This document shows positions 35,793-43,181 of a DNA stretch of 64,000 nucleotides, piece after piece (position 1 is the stretch's first letter; each line of letters opens with the position of its first letter). The DNA is from Blastococcus saxobsidens DD2 (GTDB lineage: Bacteria > Actinomycetota > Actinomycetes > Mycobacteriales > Geodermatophilaceae): the NCBI RefSeq assembly GCF_000284015.1, contig NC_016943.1:2087541-2151540 (forward strand), read 5' to 3'. The position numbers and the translations under genes were made by a program. The notes under the pieces were generated by a model, which saw nothing but the letters and a program-made list of their open reading frames with translations, was not told the origin of the DNA and made no database searches.

Positions 35793-35800
35793 TGGTTCCG

Positions 35801-36544
35801 ATGAGCACGAATCCGGCCGCCCCGTCGTCGGTGCGACCCCGCAGGGTCGTCACCGACCGGCGGGGCGGCCGTTCCCGTCCGCCGTACGACTCCTTCAACC
35901 TCGGAGGCCACGTCGGGGACGACCCGGCCGACGTCGCCGCCAACCGGGGCCGGGTGGCGCGGGAGCTCGGGGTGGGGGAGGACCGGCTGGTCTGGATGGA
36001 CCAGGTCCATGGCACCGGTGTGGCCGTCGTCGACGGGCCGCAGGCCGGGCCGCTCCCGGCCACCGACGGCGTCGTCACGGCGACGCCGGGGCTGGTGCTG
36101 GCGGTGCTGGCCGCCGACTGCGTCCCGGTCCTTCTCGCCGACTCCGAGACCGGCGTCGTCGCGGCCGTGCACGCCGGCCGGGAGGGTGTGCGGCAGGGTG
36201 TCCTGCCGGCGGCCCTGTCGGCCATGGCCCGGCTGGGCGCGCGGGCGCGCCACGTGACCGCACTGCTCGGACCCGCCGTCTGCGGGGCCTGCTACGAGGT
36301 CCCGGCGCCGATGCAGGCCGAGGTCGCGCGGATCGCCCCGGCGGCCGCGGTGCGCACCCGCGCCGGTACCCCCGGGCTGGACCTGCGGGCGGGGGTCGAG
36401 GAGATCCTCCGCCGGGCCGGCATCCCCGAGGTGGTGCAGGACCCGCGCTGCACGGTGGAGGACCCGACCCTGTTCTCCCACCGCCGGGACGGTGTCACCG
36501 GGCGGCAGGCCGGGCTGATCTGGCTCGGCCCCCCCTTACGGTGA
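35801..36544 (+). CDS. pgeF: Peptidoglycan editing factor PgeF (YfiH, multicopper-oxidase-like fold)
   Basis: A 247-aa YfiH-family protein; the family removes mis-incorporated residues such as L-Ser from cell-wall precursors. Its metal site is complete: DQVHGTGV (His70), ADCVPVLLAD (Cys107) and AAVHAGREG (His124); GPAVCGACYEVP and DLRAGVEEIL follow. ATG 35801 is favoured over 35792. The last codons (PPLR and TGA) come from the end of the inserted TnpB element. Before insertion the gene would have ended IWLG-stop, so the insertion changed only the C-terminus. Confidence 0.92.
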   Translation: MSTNPAAPSSVRPRRVVTDRRGGRSRPPYDSFNLGGHVGDDPADVAANRGRVARELGVGEDRLVWMDQVHGTGVAVVDGPQAGPLPATDGVVTATPGLVLAVLAADCVPVLLADSETGVVAAVHAGREGVRQGVLPAALSAMARLGARARHVTALLGPAVCGACYEVPAPMQAEVARIAPAAAVRTRAGTPGLDLRAGVEEILRRAGIPEVVQDPRCTVEDPTLFSHRRDGVTGRQAGLIWLGPPLR

Positions 36545-38034
36545 AAGTGTGATGGTTGCCCATCGCACCTACGCGCAAGCGCCCCTGTCCGGGGCGTCCA
36601 GTGCTTACGCCACGCCGAGGCGTGGCCCGCTGGTTCCTGCTTCACCGGGCAACACCGCCGCGACCTGGCCGGTCGCGGCTGACACCCGCCCTCCACAGGC
36701 ATGCCGGCTACTGCCGGCTGTCGGGCCGCCCGGGTGGCGGTCCCCGTCCTGGGTTACGCACGGGCAGAGCCCGAGTGTGTGCTCGCCCCAGGCGGCGAGG
36801 TTCGCGGCGGCGTTGACGTCCCGGTCGGCCACGTGGCCGCAGGAGTCGTTGCCGCAGTGGTAGGTGCGCTCGGCGAGGGTGAGCTTGGGTCTCACCGCAC
36901 CACATGCCGAGCAAGTCTTCGAGCTCGCGAACCAGCGATCCGCGACAATCAACTGCCCGCCGTGGCGGGCCGTCTTATAGGTCAGCTGCCGGGCGAGCTC
37001 GGCCCAGCCCTGATCGCCGATCGCGGCGGCGAGCGCGCGGTTGGCCATGAGGTTCTTCGTCGCCAGGTCCTCGACCACCACGACGCCGTGTTCTCGGGCC
37101 AGCTCGGCGGTGAAGGTATGCAGCGCTTCGGCACGGACGGCGGCGGCACGGGCGTGCGCCCGGCCGAGCCTGGCGACGGCCCGCCGCCGGTTCACCGAGC
37201 CTTTCTTCGTGCGGGACACCGTCCGCTGCAGATGCTTCACCTGGCGCAGCCGGTCCCGCAGCGCCCGGGACGCCGGCAACTGGGAGACAACCCGCCCCTC
37301 CGTCGTGGCGACGACGGCAGTCGTCTTGACGCCCCGGTCCACCCCGACGACCGGGCCGGCCGACGCAGTGCACTGCTCGGTCGGGACGCGAGCCTCACGC
37401 GTGTAGCTCACGGTGGCGTACCAGTGCCCGTCCGAGGACCGGCTGACGGTGATGTGTTGCAGGACCGCCTGGCCACGCCGCAGCAGTCGGCGCAGCTTCG
37501 CCTGCTGCGGGCACGCCGAGCTGATGCGCACCCAGCCGTACTTGGCCAGCCGCACTCGGCCGACCTCGAGCGCCAGGCCGTCGCGGACGGTAAACCGCGC
37601 GCGGTCCCGGCGCCGGGCCTTGAACCGCGGGAACCGGCGCTTCCCGGCGAGGAACGCCTGGTGCGCGTTCGCCGCGTCGCGTAGCGCGTACCGGAACGTC
37701 CACGTGGAGTGCTCGCCCGCCCACGGCGCCACCTCGGGCCGCTCGGCGGTCCACAGTTTGCCCAAAGCGAAGTAGTTGAGCGGCCGGACCCGGTCAGTCC
37801 GCTCGATGCCGTAGGTGGCCTCGGCGGCCCACTGGTCGGCGTTCGCCTTGATCTTCGCCAGGGCCCAGTTCCACGCCTTGCGACGAGCACCCGCGGCGCG
37901 CAGCAGCACGCTGGCCTGGACGTCGGTCACGTCCAGCCGCACCCGCACCGCACCATGCGTCACGAGCCCGATAGTGCCGGGCGGGTCCGACAAGATCAGG
38001 AAACCTGCATCACGCCTTCACCGTAAAGGGGGGG
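36530..38034. mobile_element. TnpB-carrying element with terminal inverted repeats and 8-bp duplication
   Basis: A 1505-bp element inserted at the pgeF stop. The left end reads CCCCCCTTACGGTGAAAG (36530 on), continuing GTGTGATG. The right end, read inward from 38034, is CCCCCCCTTTACGGTGAAGG, continuing CGTGATG. GGCTCGGC flanks both sides (36522-36529 and 38035-38042). Removing the element plus one copy restores CTCGGCTGA, a natural pgeF end. The only gene is tnpB. Terminal inverted repeats with duplication are not IS200/IS605 features, so mobilisation by another transposase is possible. A stem CGCCCC/GGGGCG at 36580-36596 lies where an omega/reRNA scaffold would be. Confidence 0.8.
36605..37963 (-). 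CDS. tnpB: TnpB RNA-guided endonuclease (IS1341/OrfB type)
   Basis: A 452-aa TnpB, the transposon-borne ancestor class of Cas12 nucleases. RuvC residues are intact: Asp209 in GVDRGVKTTAVV, Glu299 in VVVEDLATKNL and Asp382 in DRDVNAAANL. The zinc finger has CSAC (351-354) and CGNDSC (370-375). The N-terminal domain (VRVRLDVTDVQA, FPRFKARRRDR) is typical. GTG 37963 was preferred to TTG 37993 because homology starts there. No TnpA is present in the element, so it is a solo TnpB. It reads against the dcw direction, with its 3' end and any guide-RNA region at the pgeF side. Confidence 0.92.
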   Translation of the reverse strand: MTHGAVRVRLDVTDVQASVLLRAAGARRKAWNWALAKIKANADQWAAEATYGIERTDRVRPLNYFALGKLWTAERPEVAPWAGEHSTWTFRYALRDAANAHQAFLAGKRRFPRFKARRRDRARFTVRDGLALEVGRVRLAKYGWVRISSACPQQAKLRRLLRRGQAVLQHITVSRSSDGHWYATVSYTREARVPTEQCTASAGPVVGVDRGVKTTAVVATTEGRVVSQLPASRALRDRLRQVKHLQRTVSRTKKGSVNRRRAVARLGRAHARAAAVRAEALHTFTAELAREHGVVVVEDLATKNLMANRALAAAIGDQGWAELARQLTYKTARHGGQLIVADRWFASSKTCSACGAVRPKLTLAERTYHCGNDSCGHVADRDVNAAANLAAWGEHTLGLCPCVTQDGDRHPGGPTAGSSRHACGGRVSAATGQVAAVLPGEAGTSGPRLGVA

Positions 38035-38104
38035 GGCTCGGCTGAGGCGGACATCGCCCCGACCGTCCTGGCCACTCTCTGCAGGATTCCGGGAGGATCG
38101 CGTC

Positions 38105-38878
38105 ATGAGTCCGCTCGAGGAGAACCTGCGCGCGGTCCGTGCCCGCATCGACGCGGCGGCCCGGGCGGCGGGACGGGATCCGGCGGGGGTCGCCCTGCTC
38201 GCGGTGAGCAAGACCTGGCCGGCCGACGACGTCCGCGCGCTCGCCGCCCTGGGCCAGCGGGACTTCGGCGAGAACCGGGTCCAGGAGCTGCTGGGGAAGA
38301 CGGCCGAGCTCGATGACGTGCACCTCCGGTGGCACTTCGTGGGCCAGCTGCAGCGGAACAAGGCCGCGGCCGTCGCGCGGACCGGTGCCGTCGTCCACTC
38401 GGTGGACCGGGCCTCGCTCGCCACGGTCCTGGACCGGGCGGGCCAGGAGGCCCGGCGCCCGATCGAGGTCCTCATCCAGGTCGACCTCGGGGGTCCGGCC
38501 GGTCAGGCAGCCGCGCGGGGCGGGGCCCGGCCGGACGAGGTGCCGGCCCTGGCCGATGTCGTCGCCGGCGCACCGGCATTGCGCCTCCGCGGCCTGATGG
38601 CGGTCGCTCCGCGCGGCGAGCAGCCGGCTCCCGCCTTCGCGCGCCTGGCCGCCGTCGCCGAGCGCCTGCGCGCGGACCACCCGGAGGCGGTGCAGATCTC
38701 CGCGGGCATGAGCGAGGACCTGGAGGAGGCGGTGGCGGCCGGCGCCACGCTCGTGCGTGTCGGAACCGCGTTGTTCGGCCGGCGGGCCCTACCCTGCGGT
38801 GAGTTCGAGGAACACCAGCCACGTGAGTCACAGCAGTCACACGGGCCGCACGGTCATCGGGCATCCGGAACGATGTGA
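38105..38878 (+). CDS. yggS: PLP homeostasis protein YggS/PLPBP (alanine racemase-like fold)
   Basis: A 257-aa monomeric PLP-binding barrel protein that buffers pyridoxal phosphate and affects amino-acid balance. Lys36 in LLAVSKTWPADDVR is the PLP Schiff-base lysine; FGENRVQELLGK, WHFVGQLQRNKA, GLMAVAP, ISAGMSEDLEEAVAAG and VRVGTALFG are family blocks. The C-terminal extension (EFEEHQPRESQQSHGPHGHRASG) is His/Ser-rich and unusual. GGGAGGA precedes ATG 38105. It probably followed pgeF directly before the TnpB insertion. Confidence 0.93.
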   Translation: MSPLEENLRAVRARIDAAARAAGRDPAGVALLAVSKTWPADDVRALAALGQRDFGENRVQELLGKTAELDDVHLRWHFVGQLQRNKAAAVARTGAVVHSVDRASLATVLDRAGQEARRPIEVLIQVDLGGPAGQAAARGGARPDEVPALADVVAGAPALRLRGLMAVAPRGEQPAPAFARLAAVAERLRADHPEAVQISAGMSEDLEEAVAAGATLVRVGTALFGRRALPCGEFEEHQPRESQQSHGPHGHRASGTM

Positions 38879-38929
38879 CGACGATCGTGCAGACGCGACG
38901 CTGAGGACACCAGCAGAGGGGGAGGTCCG

Positions 38930-39661
38930 ATGGCTGGAGCCATGCGGAGGATGGGGATCTACCTGGGGCTCGTCGAGGACGAGGACACCCGGGGCTACGG
39001 CCGGTACGACTCCCGGCAGTCCGACGGGCTGGACCACGACCGTGGCTACGGGCGGTACGGCGAGGACCGCTACGCCGACGACTACGCCGACCGGTCCTAC
39101 GCCGACGACGACTACGCCGGCCCGTACGCCGACGACGCCCCGCAGGTCGCCGAGGTGGCCGCCGCCCGCGACGCCGAGCCCCTGTCGGTCCGGCGCGTCC
39201 AGGCCCGTCCGCTGGGCCTCGCCCCGGTCGGAGCGGGCTCGGGGGCGGCCGGCGCCCGCCGGAACAGCAACCTGAGCAGCGGTATGAACAGCGGCCCCGT
39301 CGCCGCCGCGAGCCTCGCGGTCCGCGAGCCCGTCGCAACCCCCGAACCGGAGCCGGAGCCCGTGTCCGCACCTGTGGCCAAGAACTACCGCATCACGACC
39401 CTCAAGCCGCGCACCTACAACGAGGCGCGGACCATCGGCGAGCGTTTCCGCGACGGCATGCCGGTCATCATGAACCTGACCGAGATGGACGACGCCGACG
39501 CGAAGCGGCTCGTCGACTTCGCTGCCGGCCTGAGCTTCGGCTTGCGCGGTAGTATCGAGCGCGTCACGGCGAAGGTGTTCCTGCTCAGCCCGCAGGACGT
39601 CGCCGTCACGGCTGAGGACAAGGCGAAGATCCGCGAGGGCGGGTTCTCCGACAAGTCCTGA
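38930..39661 (+). CDS. sepF: Cell division protein SepF
   Basis: A 243-aa SepF, the main FtsZ membrane anchor in actinobacteria, which lack FtsA. The N-terminal amphipathic anchor is [20 protein letters not shown] Tyr/Asp/Arg-rich linker follows, with repeats such as [17 protein letters not shown]. The FtsZ-binding core (about 150-240) contains [52 protein letters not shown] and the final [17 protein letters not shown] precedes ATG 38930. Confidence 0.95.
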   Translation: MAGAMRRMGIYLGLVEDEDTRGYGRYDSRQSDGLDHDRGYGRYGEDRYADDYADRSYADDDYAGPYADDAPQVAEVAAARDAEPLSVRRVQARPLGLAPVGAGSGAAGARRNSNLSSGMNSGPVAAASLAVREPVATPEPEPEPVSAPVAKNYRITTLKPRTYNEARTIGERFRDGMPVIMNLTEMDDADAKRLVDFAAGLSFGLRGSIERVTAKVFLLSPQDVAVTAEDKAKIREGGFSDKS

Positions 39662-39710
39662 GCGGCGGAGTGGAGTCGGCACCGGGGGGTGCCCTGAACG
39701 AGCGGGGCCC

Positions 39711-40001
39711 GTGTCTCTTTTCTGGCAGATTCTCTCCTCGGTGCTGCTCGTCTTCCTCGTGCTGCTCTTCGCGCGGTTCGTGGTCGACTGGGTGATGGTC
39801 CTGGCCCGCAGCTGGCGGCCCTCGGGCGCCGTCGCGGCTGGGCTGGAGGTTGTCTACTCCGCCACCGATCCGCCGCTGAAGGCTGTCCGCAAGGTCATCC
39901 CACCGCTGAGCCTGGGGTCCATCCGACTGGACCTCGGGTTTATGGTGCTGCTGATCGCCGTGGTGGTCCTCCGGAGCATCACGCTGTCTCTCGCCCGATG
40001 A
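39711..40001 (+). CDS. YggT-family membrane protein
   Basis: A 96-aa YggT-family protein with two membrane spans (about 5-27 and 72-93) joined by a cytoplasmic loop containing the family signature SATDPPLKAVRKVIPPLSLGSIRLDL. It sits between sepF and divIVA in nearly all actinobacteria and Gram-positives, suggesting an envelope or division role, but no activity is established. GTG 39711 has only GAGCGGGG upstream. A small GGCACC/GGTGCC hairpin (39678-39693) lies before it. Confidence 0.88.
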   Translation: MSLFWQILSSVLLVFLVLLFARFVVDWVMVLARSWRPSGAVAAGLEVVYSATDPPLKAVRKVIPPLSLGSIRLDLGFMVLLIAVVVLRSITLSLAR

Positions 40002-40100
40002 TCGCCGCTCCCCCCGGGATCTGGGCCGTCGGGCGGCCGCGCACCACCGCGTCCCGTCCGACTCTGTCCTTGTGCCCGCCCTCCGACCCGAGGTGACCCG

Positions 40101-40829
40101 ATGCCACTGACGCCTGCCGACGTGCACAACGTCGTCTTCAAGAAGCCACCCATCGGCAAGCGGGGCTACGACGAGGACGAGGTCGACGCCTTCCTCGATG
40201 TCGTCGAGGCCGAGCTGGCCCGCCTGATCGAGGAGAACAACGAGCTGCGGGCCACGGCCGGTCGCGCCGGCGTCCGTGTCGAGGAGCGGCCCGAGCCGGC
40301 CGCCCCCGTCGCGCCGCCGGTGGCCGCCGCGCCGCCGCCCCCGGTCCAGCAGCCGCGGGAGGACGACAGCGCGCGCGCGTCGCGGATGCTGGCCCTGGCG
40401 ACCGAGACCGCCGACCGGTACGTCAACGAGGCGAAGACGCAGGCCGAGCAGATGGTCAGCGGCGCCAAGACCAACAGCGAGCGCCTCATGACCGAGGCCC
40501 GTACCAAGAGCGAGCAGATGGTCGCCGAGGCCAAGCACCGGGCCGACTCGATGATCGGCGACGCCCGCACGCGCGCCGAGACCGTGGAGCGCGAGGCGCG
40601 GGCCAAGGCCGCCGCGCTCGACCAGGACGCCGAGCGCCGGCACGTCGAGGTCATGGGCACGCTGGAGGAGAAGCGGAGCAGCCTCGAGCGCAAGATCGAG
40701 GAGCTGCGCACCTTCGAGCGCGAGTACCGCACCCGGCTCCGCTCCTACCTCGAGTCGCACCTGCGCGACCTCGACAGCCGCGGGTCGGCCGAGCCGGCCA
40801 CGGCCGGGCGGCAGAACCAGCACGCTTAG
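40101..40829 (+). CDS. divIVA: Polar growth and division protein DivIVA (Wag31)
   Basis: A 242-aa DivIVA/Wag31 scaffold that marks poles and septa and directs tip growth. The lipid-binding N-terminal domain holds [32 protein letters not shown] Pro/Ala linker (about 65-93) leads to a long coiled coil (about 100-220) with repeating [20 protein letters not shown]-type heptads. It ends at a strong terminator, closing the dcw cluster. Confidence 0.95.
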   Translation: MPLTPADVHNVVFKKPPIGKRGYDEDEVDAFLDVVEAELARLIEENNELRATAGRAGVRVEERPEPAAPVAPPVAAAPPPPVQQPREDDSARASRMLALATETADRYVNEAKTQAEQMVSGAKTNSERLMTEARTKSEQMVAEAKHRADSMIGDARTRAETVEREARAKAAALDQDAERRHVEVMGTLEEKRSSLERKIEELRTFEREYRTRLRSYLESHLRDLDSRGSAEPATAGRQNQHA

Positions 40830-40838
40830 GACGCTCGT

Positions 40839-40904
40839 ACGACGACGGGGCTCCGGACCGACTCGGTCCGGGGCCCCGTCGTCGTGTCGGCCCCCTCGGG
40901 GGCC
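40839..40904. terminator. Tandem hairpin terminators after divIVA
   Basis: Bases 40839-40860 pair with 40864-40885 over 22 positions (one T-G wobble, loop ACT). A second hairpin GGCCCCC-TC-GGGGGCC spans 40889-40904. They separate divIVA from the convergent permease remnant and can act in both directions. Confidence 0.8.
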
Positions 40905-40917
40905 GTCCTGAGGCATG

Positions 40918-41433
40918 TCAGCCCTTGACGCTGCCGGCCAGCAGACCGCGGACGAAGTAGCGCTGCAGCGCCAGGAAGACGACCAGCGGTACCACCATCG
41001 CCACGAAGGCTCCGGAGGCGAGCAGGTACCAGTCGGAGCCGCGGGTGCCGACCATCTCGGCCAGGCGGACGGTCAGCGGGACGGTGTCGGGGCCGCTGGC
41101 GAAGGTCAGGGCGACGAGCAGGTCGTTCCACACCCACAGGAACTGGAAGACCCCGAAGGCGGCGATCGCCGGGGTGAGCAGGGGCAGCAGCACGCGGAAG
41201 AAGATCTTCACGTGCCCGGCGCCGTCCATGCGGGCGGCCTCGACCAGCGACGCCGGGATCTCCTTCATGAACTTGTGCAGCAGGAAGATCGCCAGCGGCA
41301 GCGCGACCATCGAGTGCGACAGCCAGACGGTCCAGAAGGACCCGGCCAGGCCGGGGCGCGTGGTGGTCTTCGGGTCGTGGCCGTGCCAGAGTGGCGCCCA
41401 CTCATCGGTGCAGGAAGGACCCCATGGCCGCCA
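40918..41433 (-). pseudogene. 5'-truncated MalG-type sugar ABC permease remnant
   Basis: Only the C-terminal half of a MalG/UgpE-type inner-membrane permease remains. The EAA cytoplasmic loop is intact (SLVEAARMDGAGHVKIFFRVLLPLL), and the end LQRYFVRGLLAGSVKG is the normal C-terminus. Homology-like sequence ([31 protein letters not shown]) continues in frame upstream of the first possible start at 41310, then stops near 41403 where the divergent ATPase gene begins; an in-frame stop lies at 41434-41436. About 140 N-terminal residues are missing, so it is most likely nonfunctional after a deletion. Confidence 0.75.
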
Positions 41434-42542
41434 TCACCTTCGACCACGCCACCCTGGTCTACCCCGGCGTGACCCGCCCGTCGGTCGATGCGCTGGAACT
41501 CGAGATCCCCGACGGTGAGTTCCTCGTGCTGGTCGGCCCGTCGGGGTGCGGCAAGTCCACCTCGCTGCGGATGCTGGCCGGCCTGGAGGAGGTCACCGAA
41601 GGCAGCATCCGCGTCGGCGACCGGGACGTGACCCACCTGCCGCCCAAGGACCGGGACATCGCGATGGTGTTCCAGAACTACGCGCTCTACCCGCACATGA
41701 CGGTGGCCGAGAACATGGGCTTCGCGCTGAAGATCGCCGGGGTGTCCAAGGAGGAGCGGGCCACGCGGGTGCGCGAGGCGGCGAAGATCCTCGATCTCGA
41801 GCCGTACCTGGACCGCAAGCCCAAGGCGCTGTCGGGTGGTCAGCGGCAGCGGGTGGCCATGGGCCGGGCCATCGTGCGCCAGCCGCAGGTCTTCCTGATG
41901 GACGAGCCGCTGTCGAACCTGGACGCGAAGCTGCGGGTGCAGACCCGCACCGAGATCGCGGCGCTGCAGCGCCGGCTCGGGGTCACCACCGTCTACGTCA
42001 CCCATGACCAGGTCGAGGCCATGACGATGGGCGACCGGGTCGCCGTGCTCAGCGAGGGCGTGCTCCAGCAGGTGGACACACCCCGCAACCTCTACGACCG
42101 CCCGGCGAACGTGTTCGTCGCCGGGTTCATCGGCTCGCCGGCCATGAACCTGCTCGAGGTGCCCGTGCGCGACGGAGGTGCGGTCGTCGGCGGGTACTCC
42201 GTCCCGCTGCACCCTGCGGTTCTCGCGGCACTGGACCAGGAGGGCAGCCAGACCGCCACACTGGGCTTCCGGCCGGAGTCGGTCGAGTTCGCCGGCACGG
42301 GGGAGGGCATCCCGGTCGAGGTGCTGATCGTGGAGGAGCTGGGCTCCGACGCCTTCGCCTTCGCCTACGGCCGGCTGGCCGCCGGGGCGGTGCCCGGTAC
42401 GGAGCACGACCAGCTGGTCCTGCGGGCCGACGCGCGCCGGCCGCCGGCGAAGGGAGCGGTCGTGCACGTGACGGTCCGGCCGGGTGAGGTGCACGTCTTC
42501 TCCCCGAAGACGGGCCTCCGGGTCTCGCCGATCGAGGGCTGA
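41424..42542 (+). CDS. Orphan sugar ABC transporter ATPase (MsmX/UgpC/MalK type)
   Basis: A 372-aa ATPase of the carbohydrate-uptake family. Walker [10 protein letters not shown] is at 38-46, the Q loop in [17 protein letters not shown], the signature [14 protein letters not shown], Walker [16 protein letters not shown], and a C-terminal TOBE/regulatory domain. Such ATPases often serve several importers, which would explain its survival beside a broken permease. ATG 41424 has GGAAGGA upstream. Its start abuts the truncated malG, which fixes one deletion endpoint here. Confidence 0.9.
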   Translation: MAAITFDHATLVYPGVTRPSVDALELEIPDGEFLVLVGPSGCGKSTSLRMLAGLEEVTEGSIRVGDRDVTHLPPKDRDIAMVFQNYALYPHMTVAENMGFALKIAGVSKEERATRVREAAKILDLEPYLDRKPKALSGGQRQRVAMGRAIVRQPQVFLMDEPLSNLDAKLRVQTRTEIAALQRRLGVTTVYVTHDQVEAMTMGDRVAVLSEGVLQQVDTPRNLYDRPANVFVAGFIGSPAMNLLEVPVRDGGAVVGGYSVPLHPAVLAALDQEGSQTATLGFRPESVEFAGTGEGIPVEVLIVEELGSDAFAFAYGRLAAGAVPGTEHDQLVLRADARRPPAKGAVVHVTVRPGEVHVFSPKTGLRVSPIEG

Positions 42543-42571
42543 CCCGCGGGCCGGCCGCCGGGCGGCGGGTC
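42541..42571 (+). terminator. Hairpin after the orphan ATPase gene
   Basis: GACCCGC (42541-42547, overlapping the stop codon) pairs with GCGGGTC (42565-42571); the 17-base interior is itself GC-rich and can fold. The next gene has its own -10 (TACAGT, 42583-42588). Confidence 0.4.
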
Positions 42572-42595
42572 CGTCCTGCGCCTACAGTCCTCGGG

Positions 42596-43150
42596 GTGAT
42601 CATGGGTGCCGCCCTGCTGGTGCTCCTCGGCCTGGGGCTGTTCGTCGCCGGGCTCCTGACCGGTGTCACCGCCTGGTACTGGGCCTGCGTGGCCGTCTGC
42701 GCCGCCGCGGCGGTCCTGATCGTCCTGGCCCGCCGTTCGATGAGCCGCGCCCCGGTCCGCACCGCCGCCGGCGCCGCGGGCGCCTCGGGGCCGGTCGCCG
42801 CCGCGCCCGCCGAGACGGTCACCGCCGCCACGCCGGCCGGGACCACGGAGAGCGGCGCGTCAGCCGCCGGTGCACCGGTACCGGCGGTCCGGCACGACGA
42901 GCCGGACGACCCGCCCGTGGAGGAGGTCGAGGTCACCGACCTGCTGCTGATCGTCGATCTCACCGACGAGGTGCTCGTCGTCGACGAGCACCCGCGGTAC
43001 CACGTCGCCGACTGCAGGTGGCTGCAGGGGCGCAGCACCATCCCCCTGCCGCTGGACGAGGCCCGGACCGACGGCTTCACCCCCTGCGGGGTGTGCCGGC
43101 CGGACCGGACCCTCGCCGCACGTGCGCGGGCCCGGCGCTCGGGGAGCTGA
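42596..43150 (+). CDS. Membrane protein with C-terminal His/Cys metal-site motif
   Basis: A 184-aa protein: two closely spaced N-terminal membrane spans (3-22 and 26-45), an Ala/Pro-rich linker, and a C-terminal domain whose H-x3-C (His136, Cys140) and CGVC (164-167) could bind zinc. The pattern YHVADCRWLQGR, then PLDEARTDGFTPCGVCRPD, resembles the small zinc-ribbon-like domain that follows some nuclease and extracellular proteins. The function is unknown. GTG 42596 follows TACAGT with a 7-base gap, so it is probably leaderless; ATG 42602 is also possible. The stop codon lies in the loop of a strong terminator. Confidence 0.75.
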   Translation: MIMGAALLVLLGLGLFVAGLLTGVTAWYWACVAVCAAAAVLIVLARRSMSRAPVRTAAGAAGASGPVAAAPAETVTAATPAGTTESGASAAGAPVPAVRHDEPDDPPVEEVEVTDLLLIVDLTDEVLVVDEHPRYHVADCRWLQGRSTIPLPLDEARTDGFTPCGVCRPDRTLAARARARRSGS

Positions 43151-43165
43151 CCGAGCGCCGGGCCC
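43128..43165. terminator. Bidirectional terminator with a stop codon in the loop
   Basis: A perfect 15-bp stem pairs 43128-43142 with 43151-43165. The 8-base loop GGAGCTGA ends with the TGA of the rightward gene. It lies between convergent genes, 17 bases beyond the ileS stop. Confidence 0.75.
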
Positions 43166-43181
43166 GAGCCGGGCGGAGTGA

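Noticed and set aside
36605-38034. Tyrosine transposase TnpA beside TnpB
   Set aside because: No HUH-type ORF fits in the 1505-bp element; TnpB fills most of it.
41310-41310. Treating the short permease as a complete gene from ATG 41310
   Set aside because: Permease-like sequence continues in frame upstream of that ATG, and about half of the normal MalG length is absent.
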